This document shows positions 9,675 to 18,291 of a stretch of DNA of 64,000 bases, in pieces. The notes below the pieces were generated by a model, which saw only the letters and a program-made list of their open reading frames with translations, searched no databases and was not told where the DNA came from. Each line of letters opens with the position of its first letter. The first letter of the stretch is position 1. The translations under genes and the position numbers were made by a program. Source of the stretch: an uncultured Pseudomonadales bacterium (lineage in GTDB: Bacteria > Pseudomonadota > Gammaproteobacteria > Pseudomonadales > Azotimanducaceae); contig OY282430.1 of NCBI GenBank assembly GCA_958296025.1, positions 3,524,477 to 3,588,476 on the forward strand, given 5' to 3'.

Positions 9675-9967
9675 AACGGTATGGCTTCGGCCAGCACTTC
9701 CTCTCGGATGCCGTTCATCAACATGGCTTCGGTCGCCACGTCCACCTTTTTTCCCGTCAGCTTCTCTACACGCGCCGTCATGCTGCACAGATTGAAGATG
9801 TCCCCACCGTTTGGCGATACAAGCAGATCTACGTCGCTGCGCCGCGTGTGGTCCCCACGAGCCCGGGAACCAAACAGCCTGACGTTGGTCAGTCCGTTTT
9901 CCTCCGCAATGGCCTTGATCGCCTCGCGGTGCCTGCCGACCACCGACTCCGGATGAATGTCGCGCAT
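9671..9967 (-). CDS. mntA: MntA-like minimal nucleotidyltransferase antitoxin
   Basis: This 98-residue protein has the polymerase-beta-like nucleotidyltransferase signature GSRARGDHTRRSDVDLL (GSX10DXD), which binds two metal ions through the two Asp. Proteins of this kind paired with HepT detoxify it by adding AMP to a Tyr in or near the HEPN motif. ATG 9967 is preferred, with GAGGA seven to eight bases upstream; ATGs at 10000 and 10030 are in frame but lack better signals. It is coupled to hepT by a four-base overlap. The pair lies between lnt and leuS, which are near neighbours in related genomes. Confidence 0.87.
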   Translation of the reverse strand: MRDIHPESVVGRHREAIKAIAEENGLTNVRLFGSRARGDHTRRSDVDLLVSPNGGDIFNLCSMTARVEKLTGKKVDVATEAMLMNGIREEVLAEAIPL

Positions 9968-10155
9968 TGAGCAATCCTCGTACGGGAGAATCGACACCAT
10001 CAGGATATGCCTAGACCAATGGCGCGTCAATCAGTTGTGGGGGATGGTGGTGCGGGTGCATCGCACCGCCACCCTTGTCCAAGGCGGGCGACGAATTGTG
10101 GTGGGTTAGTGCATCGGCGGGCAAAACGCCGCCCATGACCCCATCCGCCCCGGCC

Positions 10156-10232
10156 GAAGCTAGTGCGTTGCTTCAGGCTTGCGAGCCGGGCGGGTTTGGC
10201 TGAAGCACAACCGTAGTCCCGCAAACAGAAGG
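10156..10232. repeat. direct repeat B: native 3' end of lnt
   Basis: This is the original 3' end of lnt, including its stop codon (CTA at 10160-10162 on the plus strand). It is matched by repeat A at 9165-9243. The 0.9 kb between the copies holds mntA, hepT and a 125-bp leader with small hairpins (for example GGTGCG...CGCACC near 10050). Confidence 0.88.
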
Positions 10233-11914
10233 ATGGCCGCGGACAGGACAATCAGCCAAGCACTGCCGAAGCGGCTGTAGGGCGTTCGGCCCGCCATCAC
10301 TTGGAAGTTTCCGGCTAGTACCCCCTGCTCAAATTGCGGCAGGCGAGCGGTGATGCGCCCTTGGTGGTCCACGATGGCGGTGACGCCGCTGCTGGCGGCG
10401 CGCAGCAGCCAGCGGCCGTTCTCCAAGGCACGGGCCTGGGCGATCTGCAGGTGCTGCAAGGGGCCGATGCTGCGCCCGAACCAAGTGTCGTTGGTGATGG
10501 TGATGAGCAGGTCGGCCTGTGCCGCTGTGGTGCGCATGAGGTTCGGGTAAGCCACTTCGTAGCAGATGGCCAAGGCGGCGGCGTCCGCCCCGACCCGCAG
10601 CGGCGGTTGCCGCCAAGGCCCCGGTGCGCTGCGGGACATGGGCAGGTCAAAGAATTCGATCAGGCCGCGCAGCAGCCCCTCCAAGGGCACATATTCACCG
10701 AACGGCACCAAGCGGCGCTTTATGTAGCGCCCCTCGCCGTCGCCAAGCGCCAAGGCAGCATTCTGAAAGCGGTAGGGGTTCTCATGCGAGGAGTGCCGCC
10801 TTGCACTCTCCGGCTGCGCCTGCCAACGGGGAAGGCCCAACACCAAGGCGGTGCCGGATTGCTCGCCACGCCGCCCCAACCGCTCTAGCAGATCTCCAGC
10901 CTCATGCTCAAACAGGGTAATGGCGGCCTCCGGCCAGACGATGAGAGAGCCCTCAGCCGGGGAGCGCGAGGGGACACCCCCTCGCATGAAAGAGCCCTCA
11001 GCCGGGGTGCGCGAGGGGGAACCCCTCGAAGAAAAAGCCTCAGCCGGGGTGCGCGAGGGGGAACCCCGACTGCCCCAGTAGGGTTCGCTTAAGCCCAAGT
11101 AACGCTTGACGATGGGTTCCCGGCTTTCCGGCCGCCATTTGATCCCTTGATCCACATTGCCCTGCACCAAGGCGGCGGAGCGCTCCCCCGTCGGCACCAC
11201 CCACTGCACGGCGGACAACGCCAAGCCAAACAGCCAAGGTGCCGCGGCGATGGCCAAGGCTGTCGCCCGCAAGCCCCGGCCGAGGCCAGGCCGCAACGCC
11301 AGCAACAGAAAAGCGGCGCTGATGGCCACGCCGAAACTAGCCAAGCTGACGCCCCCCACCGGAATGAGATGGGCCAAAGGCGTTTGCAGATGGCCGTAGC
11401 CGGGATAGAGCCACGGAAAGCCGCTAAGAAACCAAGTGAGCAGCCACTCAAACAGCACCCAAACGGCGGCGAAAAGCCAAGCATTGAAAAACACTGCCCG
11501 CCAGCTTCCTTTGGCTGCCAACCTCTCTGACGATAAGGGCCGCCCCGAGCTGGACGGCACCCCCTGCGCCGGATCTTTCGCCCATGCCTTTTGCGCCAAC
11601 TTCAACAGCGCGTAAGCCCAGCCTTGCAGCAGCGTCAACAAAGCCAAGCCGCAAACGAACAGCAGCACCAGAAACCCAGCCAGCCAAGGCGAGGCGCCGC
11701 CGTAGAGGTGAATGCTGACATAGACCCAACTTACCCCCACACCGTACTTGCCAACGCCGTAGGCGAAGCCGAGCGCCGCCGCCCCCGCAGCGGTCGAACG
11801 ATCCAACAGCCAAAGCCAGCCGGCCACGGAGACCAAGCCCAAGGGCCACCAACCAAAGGGCGCCAAGCTCAGCGGCAGCAGCGCCCCAAAGCCGAATGCG
11901 AATAAAAGACCCAT
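10160..11914 (-). CDS. lnt: apolipoprotein N-acyltransferase
   Basis: Lnt adds the third acyl chain to lipoproteins at the inner membrane. The protein (584 residues) has several N-terminal membrane helices and a C-terminal nitrilase-type domain. The expected triad is visible: Glu in IVWPEAAI, Lys in YIKRRLVPFGEYVPL, and Cys in AICYEVAYP. The ATG at 11914 (MGLLFAFGFGALLPL) is the natural start; the ORF extends to 11947 only through a palindromic element. Three tandem element copies code for about 40 extra residues (SRGSPSRTPAE repeats) immediately before the catalytic-Glu strand. A degenerate copy (PESARRHSSHEN) lies later, and an odd hydrophilic loop (GVPSSSGRPLSSERL) near 11540 may be another. 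Confidence 0.94.
   Translation of the reverse strand: MGLLFAFGFGALLPLSLAPFGWWPLGLVSVAGWLWLLDRSTAAGAAALGFAYGVGKYGVGVSWVYVSIHLYGGASPWLAGFLVLLFVCGLALLTLLQGWAYALLKLAQKAWAKDPAQGVPSSSGRPLSSERLAAKGSWRAVFFNAWLFAAVWVLFEWLLTWFLSGFPWLYPGYGHLQTPLAHLIPVGGVSLASFGVAISAAFLLLALRPGLGRGLRATALAIAAAPWLFGLALSAVQWVVPTGERSAALVQGNVDQGIKWRPESREPIVKRYLGLSEPYWGSRGSPSRTPAEAFSSRGSPSRTPAEGSFMRGGVPSRSPAEGSLIVWPEAAITLFEHEAGDLLERLGRRGEQSGTALVLGLPRWQAQPESARRHSSHENPYRFQNAALALGDGEGRYIKRRLVPFGEYVPLEGLLRGLIEFFDLPMSRSAPGPWRQPPLRVGADAAALAICYEVAYPNLMRTTAAQADLLITITNDTWFGRSIGPLQHLQIAQARALENGRWLLRAASSGVTAIVDHQGRITARLPQFEQGVLAGNFQVMAGRTPYSRFGSAWLIVLSAAILLFAGLRLCFSQTRPARKPEATH
10780..10820 (-). repeat. degenerate palindromic element in lnt
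   Basis: On the minus strand CAGCCGGAGAGTGCAAGGCG followed by GCACTCCTCGCATGAG matches the element with several substitutions. It is in frame and codes for QPESARRHSSHEN. The arms no longer pair fully, as expected for an old insertion. Confidence 0.55.
10947..11074 (+). repeat. three tandem palindromic elements inside lnt
   Basis: Three copies at about 10947-10988, 10992-11032 and 11036-11074, each TCAGCCGGGG(A/T)GCGCGAGGGG then CCCCTCG or CCCC. They run antiparallel to lnt and keep its frame open. Copies two and three agree over most of their length, which suggests recent tandem growth. Confidence 0.9.
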
Positions 11915-11951
11915 CAGCCGGGCAGCGCGAGGGGGAGCCCCTTGCACTATA
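11908..11951 (+). repeat. palindromic element at the corC-lnt junction
   Basis: ATCAGCCGGGCAGCGCGAGG followed by GGGAGCCCCTTGCAC. It fills the 43-bp space between the corC stop and the lnt ATG and overlaps the lnt start, so it may change lnt ribosome binding. Confidence 0.8.
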
Positions 11952-11957
11952 AGACCT

Positions 11958-12803
11958 TCAGTCGGACACCCGTATCAGCCGCAAGCGACGGGACTCGGCG
12001 GCGAGCACCTCAAAGTTCAGGCCGTCGATGGCGACGGTGTCGCCGCGGCTTGGCATGCGGCCGAAGGCGTTGAGAACAATGCCCCCGATGGTGTCGAAGC
12101 CCCCGTCTGGGAAGTTGACGCCAAAGTGGGCGTTGAAGTCCTCAATGGGGGTGGTGGCCTTGACGTTGCAGGCGCCATCGTTCAAGGGGCTGATGAGGCT
12201 GTCCTCGTCCACGTCGTGCTCGTCCTCAATTTCGCCGACGATCTGCTCCAGCACATCCTCGATGGTGGCGGCGCCGCTGACGTGGCCGTATTCGTCCACC
12301 ACCACGGCCATGTGGTTGCGGGTTTGCCGAAACTCGCCCAGCAGCACGTTCAGCCGCTTGCTTTCCGGGATGATGTGCGGCGGGCGGATGCAGTCCTTGA
12401 GGTCGAAGTCCGCCTTGCCGCGTTGGTTGGCGTTGTGCAGCATGGGCAGGAGATCCTTGGCGTGCAGGATGCCCTTGACGTCGTCCGGGTCATCGCCGAC
12501 CACGGGGAAGCGGGAGTGCCTGGATTCGATGATGACCTCAAGCAATTCATCCAAGGGCTTGGCGGCCTCCAAGCAGACCAGTTGGGAGCGTGGCACCATG
12601 ATGTCCCGGGCCTGCATGTCCGCGATCTGCAGGGCGCCGAGGCTGATGTTCAGGGCCTCGTCGTCCATGAGGTTGCGCTGCGCCGCGGTGTGCAGCATCT
12701 CTTTGAGCTCGGCGCGGTCCTCCGGCTGGCCGCTGAACCGATCAAACAACCATTCGCGCAGGCCGGTGCGCGGTTCGGCCGGGGGTTGTTGGGTGACGCT
12801 CAT
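11958..12803 (-). CDS. corC: CorC/YbeX family CBS-domain protein
   Basis: This 281-residue protein matches YbeX/CorC, a cytoplasmic protein with two CBS domains and a C-terminal transporter-associated (CorC_HlyC) domain, linked to magnesium/cobalt efflux and to ribosome-related stress. CBS segments ADMQARDIMVPRSQ and VKGILHAKDLLP are clear, as is the closing AIDGLNFEVLAAESRRLR. I chose ATG 12803 (MSVTQQPPAE) because it lies six bases after the ybeY stop; the ORF itself runs further upstream inside ybeY. It is the fourth gene of the miaB-ybeZ-ybeY-corC-lnt operon. Confidence 0.92.
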   Translation of the reverse strand: MSVTQQPPAEPRTGLREWLFDRFSGQPEDRAELKEMLHTAAQRNLMDDEALNISLGALQIADMQARDIMVPRSQLVCLEAAKPLDELLEVIIESRHSRFPVVGDDPDDVKGILHAKDLLPMLHNANQRGKADFDLKDCIRPPHIIPESKRLNVLLGEFRQTRNHMAVVVDEYGHVSGAATIEDVLEQIVGEIEDEHDVDEDSLISPLNDGACNVKATTPIEDFNAHFGVNFPDGGFDTIGGIVLNAFGRMPSRGDTVAIDGLNFEVLAAESRRLRLIRVSD

Positions 12804-12808
12804 GGCGG

Positions 12809-13255
12809 CTAAGGGGCGTCTAGGCCAAGTTTGTTGAGGATGGCCGCCTCCAAACGCTGCATGGTCTCGGCCCCTTGGTCCGTTTGATGGTCGTAGCCGC
12901 GCAGGTGCAGGACGCCATGCACCACCATGTGCGCATAGTGGCCCGTCAGGCACTTGGCCTGCCGTCGGGCCTGCTCCTGCACAACCGGGGCGCATACCAC
13001 CACGTCACCCAAGGGCAAGGCACAGGCCGAACCCCCGGCATGGGCGGGGAATTCTCCTGCGGGGAAACTCAGCACATTGGTCGGTGCTTGAACCCCCCGG
13101 TACTTGCCGTTCAAAGCCTCGGATTCCTCGCCGTCCACCACACGAAGGCAAACCTCGCCGGCGGTCCCCTCCAAGGCGCACTCCGCCCAGCGCCGGAAGT
13201 CCGCCGACGGCGGCAAGTGGGCGCAGGCACACGCCAGCTGCACGTCAACCGGCAT
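12809..13255 (-). CDS. ybeY: endoribonuclease YbeY
   Basis: YbeY is a zinc-dependent single-strand endoribonuclease needed for 16S rRNA 3' processing and late 70S quality control. The metal signature HMVVHGVLHLRGYDH (three His, then the conserved GYDH) is intact, and APTNVLSFPAGE is the family's substrate-groove strand. ATG 13255 (MPVDVQLA) is preferred because GGGGGAG lies six bases upstream; the ATG at 13261 touches that Shine-Dalgarno. The length of 148 residues is normal. It lies between ybeZ and corC on the same strand. Confidence 0.94.
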   Translation of the reverse strand: MPVDVQLACACAHLPPSADFRRWAECALEGTAGEVCLRVVDGEESEALNGKYRGVQAPTNVLSFPAGEFPAHAGGSACALPLGDVVVCAPVVQEQARRQAKCLTGHYAHMVVHGVLHLRGYDHQTDQGAETMQRLEAAILNKLGLDAP

Positions 13256-13350
13256 GCCCATCTCCCCCCTGGTCGGCCAGCCTAGGGGCGGCGCCGATGG
13301 GCAGGGCGCCGGGCGAGAGTCGCCGCATTGCATTCTTGGCGGCTAACGTT

Positions 13351-14400
13351 TTAACCGGCATTCCGAGCCTCGCGCCTTTCCTGCATCCCTTGGGCCGCGT
13401 AAGCATCAACGATCTTCTTGACCAACGGATGACGCACCACATCCTTGGCGCCGAAGTGGGTGAAGGTGATGCCCTCCACCCCGCGCAGCACGTTGCGGGC
13501 GTTGACCAGCCCGGACTTATGGCCCGGCGGCAGGTCGATCTGGGTGATGTCGCCAGTGATGACCGCCGTGGAACCGAAGCCGATGCGGGTGAGGAACATC
13601 TTCATCTGGGCGATGGTGGTGTTCTGCGCCTCATCCAAGATGATGAAGGCGTTGTTGAGGGTGCGCCCGCGCATGTAGGCCAAGGGCGCCACTTCAATGC
13701 TGTTGCGCTCAATGGCCTTGTTGACCCGCTCCACGCCCATCAACTCGAACAGGGCGTCATAGAGGGGGCGCAGGTAGGGGTCGATCTTCTGCGCCAAATC
13801 GCCGGGCAGGAAGCCGAGCTTTTCCCCCGCTTCCACCGCCGGGCGCACCAACAGCACACGCTGCACCCGGTTCGTCTCCAATGCCTCTACAGCGCAGGCC
13901 ACGGCTAGATAGGTCTTGCCGGTGCCGGCGGGGCCGATGCCGAAGTTCACGTCATGGCTGCGCACCGCACGCACATAGTTGGTTTGGTTGCCGCCCCGGG
14001 GCTTGACCGCCTTGCGCCGGGTGCGAATGCCCGTGGCGTCCGCATTCGGCGGCGTTGGCGATGGGTCCGCAACCAACGCCTCCACTCCGGACTCCTGCAG
14101 GTGCAAATGCACCAATTCCGGCTCTATGGCCTTGCGCTGCGAGGTTTCGCCGTACAGCTGCGTCAGCACCGCGGCGGCGGCCTGCACAGATTGCTGCGGG
14201 CCGCGGACTTGAAACAGGTTGCCGCGGCTGTGGATCTGCACGCCCAAGCGCTTCTCAAGGTGCTCCAAGTTCTGGTTGAACGGGCCGCACAATGCCGCCA
14301 AGCGGTGGGAGTCCTCCGGTTCGAGGTTGACGTTGGCGGTGAGCTGCACCGCCCTGTGTACACAGGCCGCGGCCGCGGTCTGGGATAGGTCATCGTTCAA
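13351..14400 (-). CDS. ybeZ: PhoH-like ATPase YbeZ
   Basis: YbeZ is a PhoH-family RNA-linked ATPase that partners with YbeY. Walker A GPAGTGKTYLAVACAVEAL is near residue 158 and the Walker B region is FIILDEAQNTT. The N-terminal part resembles a KH-type RNA-binding fold (VQIHSRGNLFQVRG). The start is uncertain: the frame opens with a TTG at 14400 and has no ATG nearby, so a GTG about 17 codons inside is an alternative. Upstream is an 80-bp gap to miaB. Confidence 0.92.
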   Translation of the reverse strand: MNDDLSQTAAAACVHRAVQLTANVNLEPEDSHRLAALCGPFNQNLEHLEKRLGVQIHSRGNLFQVRGPQQSVQAAAAVLTQLYGETSQRKAIEPELVHLHLQESGVEALVADPSPTPPNADATGIRTRRKAVKPRGGNQTNYVRAVRSHDVNFGIGPAGTGKTYLAVACAVEALETNRVQRVLLVRPAVEAGEKLGFLPGDLAQKIDPYLRPLYDALFELMGVERVNKAIERNSIEVAPLAYMRGRTLNNAFIILDEAQNTTIAQMKMFLTRIGFGSTAVITGDITQIDLPPGHKSGLVNARNVLRGVEGITFTHFGAKDVVRHPLVKKIVDAYAAQGMQERREARNAG

Positions 14401-14480
14401 GTGTTGTGGTTAAGCCTCTCATACCTATCGGGACCCTTAGCATATCCGCGCCTTAGGGCCTGTCAAATGAAGAATGTGCG

Positions 14481-15872
14481 TTAGGTGAGTTCGCCGCGCA
14501 GGCAGTTGGGGAGGGCTTCGCTGATGCGCACTTCGGTGAATTGGCCGATTAGGGATGGCCGGTTGGCGGCGGGGAAGTTGACGACCCGGTTGTTTTCGGT
14601 GCGGCCTTGCAGTTCCCCGGGGTTCTTGCGGGCGGGGCCGGTGACTAGGACGTTGTAGCGTTGCCCAACCATGGCATTGGCGATGGCGGCGGCTTGGCGG
14701 CGCAGCTGGGCTTGCAGGGCGGCTAGGCGGTCTTGCTTGACGGCGAGGGGCGTGGCGTCCGGTAGGTTGGCGGCGGGGGTGCCCGGCCTTTTGCTGTAGA
14801 TAAAGGAGAAGGAGGTGTCGAAGCCGATTTCCTCCACCAAGGCCAGGCTGTCCTCAAAGTCCGCTTCGGTTTCGCCGGGGAAGCCGACGATGAAGTCCGA
14901 GGACAGGCTGATATTGGGGCGCACTTGGCGCAGGCGGCGAATCTTGGCCTTGTACTCCAAGGCTGTGTGGCCGCGCTTCATGGCGGCCAACACCCGGTCT
15001 GAACCGGACTGCACCGGCAGGTGCAGATGGTCCACCAACTGCGGCACCTCGGCATAGGCGTTGATGAGGTTGTCGTTGAACTCCACCGGGTGGGAGGTGG
15101 TGTAGCGGATGCGGTCGATGCCCTCCACCGCCGCCACATAGTGGATCAGTTCAGCCAGGTCCGCCCGGTCCCCGTCGATGGCGCCGCGGTAGGCGTTGAC
15201 GTTTTGGCCGAGTAGGTTGACCTCCCGCACCCCTTGCTGGGCCAGCTGGGCGACCTCCCGCATCACGTCCGCCACCGGGCGGCTGACCTCTTCGCCCCGG
15301 GTGTAGGGCACCACGCAGAAGGTGCAGTATTTGCTGCAGCCCTCCATCACGGACACGAAGGCGGTCGGCCCCTCTGCCTTGGGCTTGGGCAGTTGGTCGA
15401 ACTTCTCGATTGCCGGGAAGCTGACATCCACCACCGGGCCGCAACGTTTCGCCTTGGCTGCATCCGCCGGTCGGGACGGGCCCTGCTTGGCTTTGGCCGC
15501 ATCCACCAGTTGCGGCAGGCGGTGCAGGGTTTGCGGACCGAAAACGATATCGACGAAGGGTGCCCGCTGGGTGAGGGCGGCCCCCTCCTGGCTGGCCACG
15601 CAGCCGCCGACGCCGATCAGCAGGCGTGGATTGCGGGCCTTGAGCGCCCTCCAGCGGCCCAATTGGTGAAACACTTTCTCCTGGGCCTTTTCCCGAATGG
15701 AGCAGGTGTTGAGCAGGATGAGATCCGCCTCCGCCGCAGAGGCCGCTGGCCGGTAGCCGCCGTTCTCCTGAAGCAGATCCAACATCCGCGAGGAGTCGTA
15801 CTCGTTCATCTGGCAGCCTTGGGTCTTGATGAAAACCTTTGGGGCTGCGGGGGGCGGCGTCAGAGGGGACAT
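14481..15872 (-). CDS. miaB: tRNA-2-methylthio-N6-isopentenyladenosine synthase MiaB
   Basis: MiaB is a radical-SAM methylthiotransferase that modifies A37 of tRNAs reading UNN codons. The N-terminal UPF0004 domain has its three Cys ([28 protein letters not shown] and [11 protein letters not shown]). The radical-SAM cluster motif is [18 protein letters not shown], and a TRAM domain closes the protein ([12 protein letters not shown]). The ATG at 15872 is clear. Between the first two domains a DAAKAK motif occurs twice about 18 residues apart, a small duplication unusual for the family. Confidence 0.95.
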   Translation of the reverse strand: MSPLTPPPAAPKVFIKTQGCQMNEYDSSRMLDLLQENGGYRPAASAAEADLILLNTCSIREKAQEKVFHQLGRWRALKARNPRLLIGVGGCVASQEGAALTQRAPFVDIVFGPQTLHRLPQLVDAAKAKQGPSRPADAAKAKRCGPVVDVSFPAIEKFDQLPKPKAEGPTAFVSVMEGCSKYCTFCVVPYTRGEEVSRPVADVMREVAQLAQQGVREVNLLGQNVNAYRGAIDGDRADLAELIHYVAAVEGIDRIRYTTSHPVEFNDNLINAYAEVPQLVDHLHLPVQSGSDRVLAAMKRGHTALEYKAKIRRLRQVRPNISLSSDFIVGFPGETEADFEDSLALVEEIGFDTSFSFIYSKRPGTPAANLPDATPLAVKQDRLAALQAQLRRQAAAIANAMVGQRYNVLVTGPARKNPGELQGRTENNRVVNFPAANRPSLIGQFTEVRISEALPNCLRGELT

Positions 15873-15936
15873 GGTTGGCGGGGGCGGGGCGCTTAGAGCA
15901 GATGTTGGGGATTCATGGCGGAAAGAGCGCTTTCCG

Positions 15937-15980
15937 CGAAAAAAAGCAAGCCCCCGGACGCCTTGGGCGTCCGGGGGCTT
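15937..15980 (-). terminator. Rho-independent terminator
   Basis: A perfect 15-bp stem (15948-15962 with 15966-15980, arm AAGCCCCCGGACGCC) with a TTG loop. Read on the minus strand it is followed within a few bases by TTTTTTT. It would end transcription of the 16048-17712 gene and separate it from miaB. A second 8-bp hairpin (GCGGAAAG/CTTTCCGC, 15918-15937) abuts it. Confidence 0.9.
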
Positions 15981-16047
15981 TCAGGATCCAGCCAACTTAG
16001 GCTGTGGCCGTTGAGCTCATCGACCAGAGATGGAAGCCCTGATCCTA

Positions 16048-17712
16048 CTACTTGCCAAGGATGCCGATCTGGCTAGCGGTACTGGTTCCGCTTATGCCTA
16101 CGGTTCCGCTGCCAATGACGATGGAGTTGTTCACTTGCCCTTCGCCGCTGCGGACCATGTGCTGCACCTCAAGGGCACCGTTGGACAACAGCTCACAGCT
16201 GCCGCGCCCGGTCTGCCAGCCGTCTGCAGGGGAGAAGCTGTTGGCAATGTCTTCGCTGGTGTAAACCGCCGTGGCGTTCCTTAGCATGCCCCGCAGCTCA
16301 CCGAAATAGCCATTGCCAGCTTGGTCGGTGCAGTCCGCAAAAATGAGACAGCCACGCAGGTTGGTTTTGCAGCCCACCCGAACGAAGGACCTCTCCATGG
16401 CACCAGCTCTAACGACACCGTAGGCGTATGCCTTGGTCGCAATGCCGGCGTAGCTGATCGAAGCGGAGGAAGTAACCCCGTCCACCGCACCCGATGCGGC
16501 TTTGGTGTCGGTGAAGTCCAGCGCCAGACTCGCAGTGAGCGTCATCGGACGAAGCGCACTCGTGCCGTTGGGCACGAAGCGGATCATCTCGGTGGGGTTT
16601 ATCTTGTTGATTTGCACACTGTAGCTCATCGCTCCGCTAGCCTCGGCCGTGAAGGGCTTCACACTGGTGTTGGCGCCGTAGTACACCATGTCGCCATCCT
16701 CAAACCCCCGCGAGCCGGAGGCGGAGACCGTGATCTTGATCGTGCCCCCCAAGCCGGCGTTATCCGACAGCGTACCTGAGTCATCCGCGTCGCCGACACT
16801 GAAGGAGGCGACCGCTTCATCTTGCGTCAACTGCCGCGGTGCGCCAGTCCCGTCATGCTTGATCGTCACCCCCAAACTGCCCACCAAAAGGCTCTGCTTC
16901 GCCGTGTCAGTGCTCTCGGCCTTGAATTCGTTGCCAGCGACCAAGTTAACCCGTGAGGTTAGTGGGAAGGGGGCCACAACGGAAGGTACGCCGGCCGATA
17001 GCGTCGGCGCAATGGCCGGCGCCAAGGCCAGAATCCGACCGTCGGCCATGGGGTTGATCGAGTTAGCTGGCCGGGTGCCGGTGCCCCGGATTGCGTTGGG
17101 CAGAGCATCGCCCGAGGTGCGTCCCTGCTCAATGCTCGCAGTCACCGCCGCGCCCATAGCTACGTTGGGCATGCCGGGGGCGGGGCCAGCGGGGTCGAGG
17201 TCCACCGGCGTCGCACGCAGGTTGGGCACGGTGAACACGAGCTTGTCATCGCAGGTCCCACCCCCGTTCAGCCCGTCGTCACCAACCTCTATATCGAAGG
17301 TGACAAAGCCATCGCCGGCCGCGCCGCCGGCGGTCCGGCTCACCGTGGTGTCAACAGCGGTTCCCGTTATATCAGTGGCGCAGTTGCCTCCGCTGGTCCT
17401 CACCGCTTTCAAGGAGCCGGAGCCAACTGCCGCACCCAAGGTCGCCCCTGTGAAGGTGAACGTCACCGTGGCCGTGTTGCCATCGTCAGTGGTCGCTTCG
17501 TCGGCGGTGCTACTGCCGACGGTCAGGACGACGCTTGGGTTGCGCCCGGTCATTACCACATCCCGCGACTCGCCCTGCCCGAAGTACTCGGACGCCACCG
17601 TGACCATGCCAACGGCCGACTGCGACAGCGTCGGCACCTGACCCCAAGCGAGCGGCGCAAACAATGCGGCGCCAACCAACAATAGGGCCGCCCTTTTCAT
17701 TTGCTCAAACAT
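16048..17712 (-). CDS. secreted protein of unknown function
   Basis: The product (554 residues) begins with a clean signal peptide (MFEQMKRAALLLVGAALFAPLAWG then QVPTLS). The rest is rich in Gly, Thr, Ala, Ser and Val with few helices predicted by eye, and it alternates like a beta-rich surface or porin-like protein. It contains several Cys (CATD, GTCDD, VGCKTNLRGCLIFADC) that could form disulfides. I do not recognise the family. ATG 17712 is chosen because GGAG lies seven bases before it; the ORF extends upstream but through AT-rich leader. It has its own promoter and terminator, so it is a single-gene unit and probably well expressed. Confidence 0.7.
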   Translation of the reverse strand: MFEQMKRAALLLVGAALFAPLAWGQVPTLSQSAVGMVTVASEYFGQGESRDVVMTGRNPSVVLTVGSSTADEATTDDGNTATVTFTFTGATLGAAVGSGSLKAVRTSGGNCATDITGTAVDTTVSRTAGGAAGDGFVTFDIEVGDDGLNGGGTCDDKLVFTVPNLRATPVDLDPAGPAPGMPNVAMGAAVTASIEQGRTSGDALPNAIRGTGTRPANSINPMADGRILALAPAIAPTLSAGVPSVVAPFPLTSRVNLVAGNEFKAESTDTAKQSLLVGSLGVTIKHDGTGAPRQLTQDEAVASFSVGDADDSGTLSDNAGLGGTIKITVSASGSRGFEDGDMVYYGANTSVKPFTAEASGAMSYSVQINKINPTEMIRFVPNGTSALRPMTLTASLALDFTDTKAASGAVDGVTSSASISYAGIATKAYAYGVVRAGAMERSFVRVGCKTNLRGCLIFADCTDQAGNGYFGELRGMLRNATAVYTSEDIANSFSPADGWQTGRGSCELLSNGALEVQHMVRSGEGQVNNSIVIGSGTVGISGTSTASQIGILGK

Positions 17713-17757
17713 TCGAAATCTCCATCTCTGGTTGCCCTCCACACGGAGGTTGGGCGA

Positions 17758-17785
17758 ATAATAGCCACAAAAAACGATACCGCAA
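17758..17785 (-). promoter_or_regulatory. putative sigma-70 promoter for the secreted protein
   Basis: On the minus strand TTGCGG (17785-17780), a 16-base spacer rich in T, and TATTAT (17763-17758). It ends about 45 bases before the ATG at 17712. Confidence 0.55.
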
Positions 17786-18291
17786 GGTTTTTTTGCAAAT
17801 TTTTTCGCCTTGAGGCGTCGCCCCCATTCCACCATGCCAAAAAACACAGCGACACAGGCCCAAACTGCTTAACCGAGGTGCGCTTCGCGCCCCCCAAACC
17901 AAGCATTGGGCTGACTGTATAGCCCAAAAAACATGGATGCAAGGGCGAATTTCAACTTTTTTGCAATTTTTTTGCCCCTAAAGCCCCATTTGACGCCAAT
18001 GCCGAGGAAAACCGCAGTGCGGTGGGTGGGTCCTACTTCTCTGGGCAGTTCAAGGGCTTGGCCAAGTTGTGCCCCGTGGCGCTACGCTTCGTTCCCGCGG
18101 AGACCAAAAGGCCTGCATGGGGGCGCTGCGCGGCTGCTTGGGCCGGCACGGCCGCCCGCTGGCGGCCCACTCGGACAAGCGCGACGTCCTCCATGATGCC
18201 CGAACTTAAGTGTTGCAAGCCATCGGCGTTGAACCTATGGTTGCAAAGCCGCTGCCGGCGGACCGGCGGCACAGGAGTTCAACCTGCGCGG
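17786..18291. other. non-coding, locally AT-rich stretch
   Basis: No convincing gene. Two similar T-tract motifs, TTTTTTGCAA followed by TTTTTT and GCC, occur on the plus strand near 17788-17812 and 17955-17977, in a genome that is otherwise GC-rich. From 18000 on the base composition returns to normal and the open frame to the next gene carries no recognisable protein. Confidence 0.5.
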
